Assembly (NCBI RefSeq): GCF_008831285.2
Contig: NC_045142.1
Location: 25,557,876 to 25,621,875 of the forward strand
Length of the DNA stretch: 64,000 nt
From: Nymphaea colorata
Taxonomy: Eukaryota; Streptophyta; Magnoliopsida; Nymphaeales; Nymphaeaceae
Direction of reading: 5' to 3'
Positions 1-11,262 of the stretch are shown here, one piece after another; the stretch's first letter is position 1; the number at the start of each line of letters is the position of its first letter. The notes below the pieces were generated by a model. The model saw only the letters and a program-made list of their open reading frames with translations, did no database searches and was not told where the DNA came from. The position numbers and the translations under genes were made by a program.

Positions 1-904
1 CGGCCTAGCTCCTGGGCAGCCTTCTTCGAGAAATGAATTTTGCAGAATAGCCCTGCCCTGTAAGTCATATTGCCGAAAGGTATACAAAAATTTGAGTTTT
101 GCACTAAGTTTCTATATCAATTATATCCAAAATAATTATAAAAAAACTAAAAGAAACATAAAAAATTAAAGTATATTACTCTAATTTTTTCCCTAAAAAA
201 AAGTAAACATACGAAAAAGAAACGGCGATACTTGTATTGTTATGGTCCAAGCCTTTTCTGGCTAAAATAAGATTTTTTTGCTTGAAAAATCTATAGTTTG
301 AAACCGATATTTCGGATCTGTCCATTTTAACAAGGCACACTAAATTGATCTCATAGTCCTATCCAAATTTTAAGAACCAACATGAGATAATTGTTGAAAA
401 AATAGCAACATTATAGTTCTCCATAATTTTCTTCATTTTTTCTATTAGTTTAAAATATTTTTACCTTAAAAATAAAAACAGAAAAAGAGTCAGTTCACTC
501 TAATGCGTATTCACAAATAGGAGATGATTTGCCCTATCCCTGGCGGATTGACGCAGAGACCTTAAATGCAGGGACCCTGATACAGAGAAGATTTTAAAAT
601 TTATAATATTTTAAAGATAGCTTTTTTTATCCTTGCAAGATCTTATTTATGTGTTCAGATTAGCATTGCCTTAACCCAGTAAGATCTTATTTATGCATTT
701 AAATTAAAACATCCCCATGTTTGATTCTGCAGAGATCAATCTGTTCAGTTCCTATTTCAAAAAATGAAACTCAAGTTCCACCTTTTATGGTGCAGTGTCA
801 CATAATTTGGACACTTGGATTGCAGAGAATCTGTTATTGGGTCTTCTAAGTGGGATTTGATGTATAAAATATTAAAATTAGATCCAAGATTGACAAAGGA
901 GTCT
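1..904. other. AT-rich sequence, no gene seen
   Basis: No coding frame resembling a known family was seen on either strand. The DNA is AT-rich with homopolymer A/T runs. It leads into the ~200-bp tandem repeat block that follows. Confidence 0.5.
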
Positions 905-2275
905 CTGAACTGAACAAAGAGGCGGACATGGATCTACTGCTGGAGAACAAACTAAATACAGGAGCAATATCAGAAATGACTGGAACCTTGCTTTCAATCT
1001 TTTTATTCTCAAGCTGCGCAGCATCAAAATCGATCCAAGAAACCAAATGTTTCACATTGCTGCTCATGCAATTATCCTCTCAAGATTCACCAAGGACTGA
1101 ACTTTTGATGAACGCCATTACAGAACAATGAAAAAGGACCTGAAAATCAGAAACGATGGACATGCATTATCAGAAATCATTGGAATCTTGTCCTAAATTT
1201 TTGCATTTTCAACTTGGGCAGCTTCAAAATCGATTTAAGAAAAAAAATGTTTCATATTGGTGCTCTTGCAATGATCCTCTCGAGATTCACCAAGGACTGA
1301 ACTTTGGAGAGAGCCAATGTTACAACGCAACGCAAAAGGACCTGAACATCAGAGACAATGGAGATGCAACATCAGAAGTGAATAGAATCTTGCTCTCACT
1401 TTTTGCGTCCTTAAGCTGCGGTGCATCAAAATCGATCCAAGAAACCAAAATGTTTCGTTCGGTGCTCTTGCAATGATCCTCTCTAGATTCACAGGATTGA
1501 ACTTTGAAGAGCGCCAATATTACAACACAATGGAAAAGGACATGAATATCAGAAACGATGGAGATGCAACATCGGGAATCATTAGAATCTTGCTCACAAT
1601 CTGTACATTTGCAAGCTGCGCTGCATCAAAATCGACCAAGAAAGCAAAATGTTTCATGTTGGCGATCTTGCAATGATCCTCTCAGGTTCACCAATGGCAG
1701 AACGGTGACGGACGAACCATTACAACAAAAGGGAAAAACACTTGACAATTCGAGATAATGAAGGTGCAACGTCAGAAATGATTGGATTCTTGCTCCGAAT
1801 CTTGGCATTCTCAAGTTGGCCAGCATCAATCTATCCGAGAAATCAAAATAGTTCCTATTCCGCTGATCCCGTCAATATTCACTACTGAACAAATTTCGAA
1901 GGACGCGGACATTACAACACAACGGAAAAAGGACCTGAAAATCAGAAACGATGGTGGTGCAGCATCAGAAATGATTGAATCTTGCTTCAATCTTTTGCAT
2001 TCCCAAGCTGGGCAGCATAAAGATTGACACCAGAAAAACGATGGTGGTGCAGCATCATAAATGATTGAATCTTGCTTCAATTTTTTTCATTCCCAAGCTG
2101 GGCAGCATAAAGATCGACACAAGAAACCAGAAAGTTTCATATTGGACTCTTGTAATGATCCTCTCGAAATCCATCAATGACTGAACTTTGAAGAACGCCA
2201 TTACGACACGGTGGAAGGAGATAGCCTCAAAATGAAAGCCCCGAATTGTCGGACACCTCGGAAAAGGCCCCGAAA
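905..2275. repeat. Tandem array of ~200-bp units
   Basis: A recurring anchor (GCATCAAAATCGA followed by an AAGAAACC-like stretch) falls at about 1021, 1221, 1423, 1623, 1823, 2014 and 2104. This gives a period close to 200 bp, with a shortened last interval of about 90 bp. A second anchor (an ATTACAACACAA-like stretch followed by AAAGGACCTGAA) recurs with the same spacing near 1110, 1310, 1511, 1709, 1907 and 2200. Units diverge by substitutions and small indels. Short open frames run through several units on both strands, but they resemble no protein I know and break at different places, so I treat the array as non-coding minisatellite-like DNA. Confidence 0.85.
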
Positions 2276-3592
2276 AGTAAAATATGCTTCCAAACAAGTT
2301 GTTAAGTTTGCCATTGGATAAATCTATGGAAATTAATCACTATATAAGAGACAGGACATCCAAACACGGCTCAAAATCAGTGAGAAATAAGTGCCTTAAT
2401 CCATTTAAGAAAATGAAAGACAGCAGCAAAGAAAAATTCTCAAGCTTGCAGCTCTGTTCCAAGCTAAGCTGAACTGGCCTAGGAGTTTACTTTGGAACCC
2501 GTCCATGGATTGGATCCTGACCTTAAAAACCCAGTTAAGCCTGATTAAGACCAAGTCGTGGAACCACATAATTTCAAGAAAAATCCAAACTCCAAATGCT
2601 AAAATATCTTTCACATGTTTATATTCATAAATGTCGAATATTTTGTCTTGGTAAATAATAAAAATTGTATCCCAAATTTCTCATTCTATCATAATTTGTG
2701 TGGGCAGGGATTACCTTAGTCTTAGGGAAATTTTCACTCTTGGACTCAAACTTCATAAAAACGAACTGATTTTTTATTTTCTACTTCTTAATGAAAATTG
2801 TTCAATGAGGATCTTTTACAAAATTTTCATTGATTTGAAAATGAAACACACTAAGTGCATTCCTTTTAATATCCCTAACACTCCAGACCTTCATTTGGTA
2901 TTTTCGTGAAAAGAGAAACCCTTTCTAAGAAAATTATCAAAATGTGGTTTTTTTTTTTTTTAAATTATGGGCAAAAATACCACAAATTGACATCTTTCTT
3001 ATTTTAACGATGGTTCTAGGCTTCTAGCTTGGATAGCTGGGGTTGGAGGTCAGGCCAGCTCGCCGCAGCACTAGACCTATTCAAGCTTTCTTGAGGTCAC
3101 TTCGTATAGGGTGGAGACCAGGTCTTTGCTGATCTGTGTCCAGGCGGGTTCGAACCGGGCCCGGACAACATGCAGCCTTACATGCATGTAAATAACCATA
3201 TAGACATGTGACCCACCCAAGAAAGACGAATCTAACAGTCCTTCCAGCATTGAGCAATTCAGTAATACAGTAATTATGGTGACTGCATGCACAAGAGGCC
3301 TATATGAATCAAGCAGGACAATTCCGAGCAAAAAGCAGAAGAAACATCTCTGATGATGATCGACATTTTCCTTATTGGCAACGCGGAGCGGAAAAGATTC
3401 CTTATACATTGTTTGCCAATCACAAGCTCTTTGCAAGAAATAGAGCTCTCACAGACATGAAGATCTCTCTCAAAAGCAACACCAGTTCTCCACTCAATCT
3501 CCACCTCCACTCAGAAATGCATTCAGAGTCTGCAGAATAACTTCTGCCACAGACGGAGACAAGCAGTAGCAAGAATCCTGTGCGTCAGAATA
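2276..3592. other. Intergenic DNA, probably including the KUP 3' UTR
   Basis: No supported gene. The part next to 3593 lies just downstream of the potassium transporter stop codon and probably includes its 3' UTR. Around 3140-3170 there is a GC-rich stretch with GGGTTCGAACC, which resembles a tRNA B-box but lacks a cloverleaf context. Confidence 0.5.
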
Positions 3593-6500
3593 CTAGACAT
3601 AATAGATCATGCCAACCTCTATAAGGCTCATGTGAGGGATGTTCAGTGCCACGGCGGGCCTCCGGCAGTTCTTTCTCAGGAATGAGAATACAATGTCGAT
3701 GGCCAACTTCTTGATGAATGATGATGACTTCATGGCTTTGATGTATGCATGGCCCATTATGTACGTGAGACCAGCTTCCTTAGCTTCAACCAGCTCCCTC
3801 AGCTCCTCTTTCACCTCAGGATTGATGGTCATGGCAGCCTCGGACAGCTCGAACCGCACCCGCCATCCGATACCCAGTTGCTGATGAAAACCTGAGGGAG
3901 TTGTCGCGCAGAAAGAAGGAATTAATGAAGAGAGAGGAGATGAGATTCACGGTTTACTTCAAAGGGGGTTCTTGTTTTCACTTCTGCGTGTATTCTTACT
4001 TGCTAGACTGCACACATTTAGCCTTTTCTGATTCCCCTAAACCCAGCTACTGCAACTAGACATTTGCTCATCAACAATGACAAGATTGGATAGTATTCAT
4101 AAAAAAATTATTTTTGAAATCAGTTTTAACGAAAACGGTTCTACAAAATTGGTCTGATTTTATCTCATGCAGTAAGTATGAGAGGGCCCTTCTCATAGTT
4201 TCTGGGCAGCCGTTAATAGGCTTATGGGCATAAGGCCCACAATAGTGGGGATTCAGTTGACTGCTTACCACTGGTTGTCACAGATTTACTGCTGCATTCA
4301 GTGTTTGTCAGATCGCCATCCTCTGTTTCAGACATAACCATCGTTGTGCAAGTTCTGCCAGAAGGATGAACAGCCCAGGGGCCTTCAGAGGAACTACCAG
4401 TCTGTGTCTCCTCAACCTCCATTCGGATGAATTCTGCTATACTCATCACAAGCTGATTCTCAAAATTGTTCTCTTCGTCCCTATGAACATCCTTGTACCC
4501 ATATCTCACAATGCACCGGTACATCCTATAAGCCTTTGGGCCGATTCGACCGATAAGGTAGCGCTCTTCGGGAGATACATATGGCACAGAAACATATTTC
4601 ACACAGATGAAGACTAGAATTTGGTGGAAGGCTGGAAGATTGGTGACAAAGTGGGAGAAGATGGGTGGAACTCCACTGGCAAGCTCAGTGTATATTAGGC
4701 CCATACCTGGAACACGGACTATGCCAAGGTTGGGGCCAAGTGTTAAGATCCATTTCATTGATACCTTGTTCTGCAATTCAAAGAGATACTTATGCTGCAT
4801 GCCATAGTGCCACACATACATTATTCCCACAAAAATCACAGACAGGACAAGTGGCGCCCACCCTCCTTGAGCCACTTTGGTGATGGAGGATGACAGATAC
4901 AGAGCCTCAATCAATCCAAAGAATAGTAGGAAGATGACTGCAAATATGAATGACTTTCTCCATACGAACACAATAACTAAAGCCATAAGACAAGTTGTCA
5001 CAAACATCACTGTGATACACGCAATACCTGTAGACCAGACAAGGATATTAAGTTCAACAGAAAAAGAGAATGCAAGTGATACAACACATTTGTCTTAGGA
5101 GAGCCCAGCGAATGCAAGTGTTGGAATAACCTTGTGCTAGGAATCAGAGTTCAGTTGTCATGGAGAAGATGGTCGCAGAATCTGGCTTTCTCTTCAGCCG
5201 GTAACCTGCTCATCAAAGGCAGTTACCAGCTGAGAAGAAATCCATGATTAAAAACCATCTTCAGCTACAACTGCTGCATTCTGATTTTGGATGCAGGATT
5301 ATTGCAACAAAAAGAACTACTCACCATACGCATTACCAATAAGGGTAGTGTCGTGAAAGCCGATTGTAGTGGCAAGACAGAGCATCATGAGAATCCAATT
5401 GATCTCTGGAATGTATACCTGACCGTAGATCCAACTGGATGTGTGGATGATTTTGACACGCGGAAAATAACCCAATGCATGGCATTGCATAATTATGGAA
5501 AATGTAGCAGATATGACAGCCTGACTGGCGACTATAGCAGCTAAGGTGGCCACAGTGAAAATAGGCCAAAATATAGGCTCTGTAAAAGCAAAAAAAGAAC
5601 ATGACGGATTGCCTACACACAAGCAACCTTAGCAGAAAGGTAACTTAAGAAGTGAGTTGGCATGAATAACCGACACAATAGATAAAGTTATACTTCTTAC
5701 CTGGAATAGAATCATAAAAGCTTTTGGGGATGTCAGAGAAATGTTTGGAAAGAAAGGCAGCTTGTCCCATGTATTGCAACACTAGGCAAGGGTATATGAC
5801 ACAACTAAAAGCAAGCTGCAAAGGAAGAAACAATTACTTGAAGAAACCTGAAAGAACTGTCAAGTGCTATTTCTCACACATTCAATGTCAATCTTGGATA
5901 TTCTACTGAATGGTCCTTGAAACTAACATGGAAGGCCATATAAGGGTGAATCTAGATCTCAGAATCCAACAATCTTAAAAACTCAAATACAAGAACAACT
6001 ATTAGAAATTCCAACTAAGGAACTGATGAGACTGAGGCAAATTTTAGACCAAAATGAAAGAAGTACCAACAAGTAGCTTACCCTGATTGAGGAACTTGTA
6101 AAGTGACCAACATCTGCAAACATAGCTTCAGCACCTGATTAGATCATGAAAAAGGCAGATCATCATCCTGAAGGCCAGTAACATGTACGTCGAAGAAACA
6201 GAATCACTATGGACTAATCATGTAGAGGGTGAAGCTCTCACCTACCAGTTACACAAAGAAGCACTCCGCCAAGAGATATCCAACCGTCTTTTCCGGTCTC
6301 TCTAAAGAAATCAAACATGTAAACTGGCGACAGAGCATGCCATATTCTGGGGTTCCAACGAATTATGTTATACAAGCCAATAGCAGCAATTGATAATAGC
6401 CAAACAATTATAATGGGTGCAAACATAAAAGCAACCCTGTGAGTGCCACAGTGCTGCAAGGTGAATAGTCCAACCAGCACAAGACATGCAATAACCAGCA

Positions 6501-8951
6501 CCGTACCTACACAAATATGGTGATTATGAATCTCCTTCAATATAAAGCAGCCACATTGTCACAAATATCGCCAACACAAAAAGTGGGAAAGCAAAGAAAA
6601 ATGAGAGAAAGGAAAATCATCATATTTTGAGCAAAAATGTCGAAAATGAAAACATCACATTTTTTGTGTTTTTCTTCTTTTCAGAAAAAAAAAATTTAAC
6701 GTATCCTTGATTTTTGAGGTTTATTTTAACATATTAATAACCATCTTAATTTTTTATTAATGCACTCTAAGAAAATTAACAGAAACACAATTTTTTCCTA
6801 TTCCTTTACAATATGTTGAGAGGTTTTACCAAAAAGAAAAAGCTTACAGATTAATACCGGAGAAAAGCCCAAGGACATCTGTGACGATTTAAACAGTCAA
6901 AACCTGTGATATGATATTCTGCTATTACACCTCAAGACATATAACATAGTGAAATCGTCTCTAGTTTGGACTTTAGGATCCTCCGTAGACCAAGTGAACT
7001 TCAAGCAACAGACAATCATGCATTTCCGGTAGACCTACATGTTCATCCCTATTCGCCTGTTTGTTGTGAACCACTTCAAGGAAGATCTACACTTATACAA
7101 TACTTGGTTCCTTCCATTACAGTACAGGATACCGATTTGGCAGGTAAGATTATTGCCACCTCTCTGAAAATTATCTCGAATTATATACATCTATTTTAGC
7201 TGGAATTAAAAGAAAAGAAGTACTAACCATCAGGTAAATCTTTGGCACGAACATGCAGCCCCGAGATTGAAGATAGAACTGCATCAAACATCAACATAAT
7301 ACAATTTGGTGTCAAACAATTTCAGCATATATCAAGTTCTAACCAAAACGATTGTTGAAGAAGTACTCAATGAAGACCAGGAAGAAGGTGAATGCAGCCT
7401 TACCAGATATTGCAGGAGTGAGAACCCCATCACCAATAACCATACAAGCACCAAACAGGACCGCCAGTAGCAGGCCAGTCCTCCATCTCTTATGCTTATC
7501 AAGAAACCTTTTCAAGGGTGAACCGCCTACTGTCTCGCTTGAATGCCCATCTCCATAGTATGTTGAAAGTTCTTCATCAGCATCTTGCTCATCAGGCAAT
7601 AAATTTAGACTTGCATGTCTGCAGAGTAGTGAATACAAAGCAAAAGTTCCTCCTGCAAGTATTGAAATAAGTAATTAAAGCAGAAAATGTAGAAGGGAAA
7701 AAACATAGTGATAGCAAGTAGTAACAGATGATATGAAGACTCGCCTTCACCATTGTCGCCCGCAGACAATACAATGAATACATATTTAAGAAGTGCGGTT
7801 ACTGTCAGAGTCCAAAATATCAAGGAAAGAACACCAAATATTACTTTCCCACTTTCATACAGATGCAGTCTCCCAGAGAACGCGCTACTGAAGACATAAA
7901 GGGGAGAAATGCTCAAATCGCCATAAACAACACCACAACTTTGGTAAGCTAATAGAAGAACATTCTTATAGTAGCTCTTCCGTTGAACCTGCATAGCCAA
8001 ACAGCCAATAGTCAATATCAATTGCAAACGTGAGCAGAATCTTATACAAGTTGACACCAGTTCCATGCTTCTGGAAGTTTTGAATGGCAAATTTGGATGC
8101 CATCAAACTTATGGTAGCAAACCAAATAAGGATGGACAGTGGAACCTAGACCACATAAGTTTTCTACCCAAAATCAATAGAAGACCTATGGCGATGTAGC
8201 ATCACCAAGCATAGGTTGGTTATTACGAATTCTTGGAAAAGTATCCTTGATCTATCATTTCACAGGAGTACTAAGTACTTCCCTGCAAAACATAGATGCA
8301 GAAGAGAGTTTTCCCGTGCCTCTCTTTTCCCCTTCTTTTCTTTCGTTTTTCTAGTTGTAGTCCTATAGTTATACACCATTTTTTCTTTTTCTGTCCATCG
8401 AACTGAAAGAAATGGGTTTTTTTTTTCTATTTTGTTGTTTCTAAATTGCAGTTCCTCCTTCCGCAAACTTCATTTTCCTTGATGCTGATCTCTAAAATAT
8501 AACTCTCATACGTTGAGGCTTCTTCCTAAAAACTTGTAGCAAAATAATCCTAAAACGCTCCTCTTGAAAGATGAAGAACCAAGTCACCTACAACTACCCA
8601 CCCAAAAAAAACATGCTCGCTACAATTCAAGCTTTCATAATCCAATTACACAGAAATCCTTTTCCTCATTCTCTCCAATTAGAGCTACTACTGACATTTA
8701 CATTGTTTTCCTTATATCTGCTTACAGCAATCAATGTCAACCTCTCTTGCCGGCGCCAGAACAGATATCCTCACAACTTGCCCAAACATATCTCGTTTCT
8801 CTAGCCGCTGAACAGAACCATAAAAACAATTAAAGCAAAGAGCTCTCCCACCAGTACCACCCCCCAACCCCCACAAGACAAGCGCCTAAACCTACTTCAA
8901 AAATCTCTGATCTTTCAATAGAACCATGAAAACAAATAAAGGCAAGGAAAC

Positions 8952-8986
<35 letters not shown>

Positions 8987-9057
8987 ACATACATAAAAGC
9001 CATAATCCGGACCTGATCATCGCTTTCATTCTCAGATATGCCCGCCTCTTCGTCCAT
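3593..9057 (-). CDS. KUP: HAK/KUP/KT potassium transporter, complete, 10 exons
   Basis: Potassium uptake permease of the plant HAK/KUP/KT family, a multi-pass membrane protein that moves K+ into cells, probably with H+. Exons joined by frame and splice signals (minus strand, 5' to 3'): 9057-9013, 7988-7745, 7652-7404, 7278-7228, 6506-6246, 6134-6082, 5815-5701, 5579-5325, 5027-4269, 3891-3593. The sum is 2,331 bp (776 aa) and every junction is in phase; family members are about 710-860 aa. Family motifs: [13 protein letters not shown] at residues 34-46, [11 protein letters not shown] across the second junction, [31 protein letters not shown] and the C-terminal [18 protein letters not shown]. 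Exon 1 codes for a short acidic N-terminus ([15 protein letters not shown]). The usual ADDNGEGG reads AGDNGEGG. The second intron appears to use a GC donor. The KUP3/KUP1-like SGRLHL segment suggests a cluster II member, but I cannot fix the number. It is transcribed divergently from the eIF3i gene. Confidence 0.92.
7653..7744 (-). other. GC-AG intron inside the KUP gene
   Basis: The family-conserved string [13 protein letters not shown] is restored only if the exon ends at 7745 (GGTGAAG) with the intron starting GCGAGT, and the next exon starts at 7652 after TTGCAG. Using the nearby GT instead would give a wrong residue series here. The intron is 92 bp. Confidence 0.75.
8955..8985. repeat. 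(TC)n microsatellite in KUP intron 1
   Basis: About 15 TC units, read as GA repeats on the transcribed minus strand. They start about 28 bp downstream of the first KUP splice donor. Confidence 0.9.
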
Positions 9058-11262
9058 ATCAACATAATGAAGAAAACCAACTTATATCACGTCGTCCACA
9101 CGAAAACATTTGCAGGCTGTGCCATATCTTCCTTGAATGCAACCAAACAGCAGAAATTTGATTAGACAAAACTAACATGAACCAACCACGGGAGGAAAAA
9201 AAATAAAAAAAAGGAGAATAAGAAGAGGAAGCAGGCCACCAGAATGAATGAGGAAACATGGCATCGAAATCCTCCGTCTCCGACACAGCAGCAGGAAGAA
9301 GAGTGCTGTTCCGTTTGGTTCTACGAATCAAACAAAACAGAAACTTCTTCCCCACGTCTTCGCGTTACGATTGTGGCGGGATACTGTGGCCGTCGATCTG
9401 GAAAAGATCTTGCATTAAAATCGGACGCGGCGGCTAACCGCCTCTGCGCCTTCCTGCATGGATCTTGCATGGCAGGTTATGGAGGGACGGTGAAGGATTA
9501 CGCATCACCATAACTAAAAGGTTCTTTTCCTTTTCTAAAATTCATCCCTTGCACAAGTACAATTTACAGATTCATGGTTTCCTTACCCCAAAGGACGAAC
9601 ACAGCGCCAGCTTTTTGCACTAGGTAAATAACTTGTTTTTCTTTGCTCTAATCACGATTAGCAGATTACTATTTTAATATATTTAAGGTTGTATTTGTTT
9701 TACCGCAGATCTAAGATCCCCATGATTTTGAGATAACTACAGATTTAAGGTTCACCTCTACCCCCTCTCTTCTCCACCTCAAATCTCACCGTAAATTTAT
9801 GATATTTAACATGTAATGTGGTATTGAAATAAAAAAGATCTACCACACAGCCTCAAATTTAAGATCCAGACTATCTAAGTGTCGTTTAAAAGATTGCATG
9901 CAGGCCTGGGACTGATTTCTTTCTTTTTTTTTCGAGAGAGACCTCTTTCATTACATTGATTTGTTTCTTAAATTGACGAATCGAACTTCAAGAATTAAGG
10001 TTTCACCTGTAAAAGTTAGTTTTTTAAGTGCATTATTGCAAATATGAAAATAAACTCTTGTGAATTCGGATTGCAACTGAGAACTTGCTATTCACCTTAG
10101 TAACTTAATTTTTATTTAGATGATAACAGTCAAGTTGATAAAAATTTATTAAATGAGTAAAATGCTCATTTTAAGAAAGCACTTCTTGTTTGAAATTCAT
10201 ACATGATTGAAGATAATCCCAATACAGTGAGAGAGAGGGGGAGACTTATTGAGGACAAGGAATCCCTAGCCGCCCATATGCACTTCTTGTTTGGAAATGA
10301 TACATGATTGAAGATAGGCCCAAAACAGTTATTTACATAGTTTGATAAAAAAAAATATATGTTTACCTTTTGGTGGTATAACAAAAGGGCACTGTAGTTT
10401 GAAATTTTTTCATTTGGGCGGCTCTTTTATATGATTGAGACAATCAAATCTAAAATACTTGTGCATCTCCTTATTGTCACTTCAAAAGTTGAACTTCTTT
10501 TTCTTTTCTCTTTTCTAATTGGAACTTAACATTGCAGTAGATAATGTTGCACATATTGATTCAAGAATTTGGATTGAAAAATCTAAGTGAGCGTGAAGTT
10601 GGATAAAGATCTGATCCAATTACATGTAAAGTGTGGAAACTCATGCAAGTGAAATGGAGATTTGGTCTTCTTGGAAAATTGGGAATGGTTCGGAGTTTGA
10701 CATGGAATTTGACTAGGCAAGATCTGGTTCAATGGATACGGAACTATAGGACTTATTTTCTTGAAAATCTAATTTGGATCCGACTAAGATTTGATGCATG
10801 TTTATATGTGATTGCGTCAGATCTGTATCGGTTTCGGTCTTAATTATGAAAATGCAGACCAAATCTGAACATTGGGTCCAAATCTTTTATCGATCGGACT
10901 AAATGGATCGGAAATCGGGTCGGTGGTAGACTGCATCCGACCCATTTACATTAGCTGGGCGTTCCAATTCACTTCTCTATATCTTTTCCCGATCTTTATA
11001 TCTGGACCGTCCATCCAGGAGCCCGACTCTCAGAGAGAGAGAGAGAGAGAGAGGGAAGCAGAGGAGCGAAAAATTTTTACGTAGACGACATTCTCGAAGC
11101 CCTAATTAGGCGCCGCTTCCTTCTTCTCATCTTGGTCGAGCTTGTTTTTGCTCTGATTTTTATAAGGAGGGTTTAGGGCTTCAGTTTGCTCTAGTTGGTG
11201 AATCTTGTTCTCGTTGTTTTGGGAGTATTTCGAAGGATTTGTTGGGGGTTTTGATAACGAAG
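9058..11262. promoter_or_regulatory. Shared divergent upstream region of KUP and eIF3i
   Basis: The start codons of the two divergent genes are separated by this 2.2-kb stretch, so it must hold both promoters and 5' UTRs. A GA microsatellite lies at 11032-11053 in the probable eIF3i leader. A pair of direct repeats of about 50 bp begins at 10180 and 10281. I could not assign a TATA box or a transcription start with confidence. Confidence 0.6.
10180..10331. repeat. Two ~50-bp direct repeats, 101 bp apart
   Basis: The stretch beginning CACTTCTTGTTTG and containing ACATGATTGAAGATA occurs at 10180 and again at 10281, with a few mismatches and a C+T/G+A-rich spacer. Confidence 0.75.

Noticed and set aside
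846-2297. Series of 60-106-codon frames in the tandem array
   Set aside because: They follow the repeat on both strands, break at different places in each unit and resemble no protein.
3140-3175. GGGTTCGAACC, a tRNA B-box-like string
   Set aside because: No matching A-box, acceptor stem or anticodon arm could be drawn around it on either strand.
9690-9890. Possible small inverted-repeat element upstream of the KUP gene
   Set aside because: Only short, imperfect similarity between the presumed ends and no clear target duplication.
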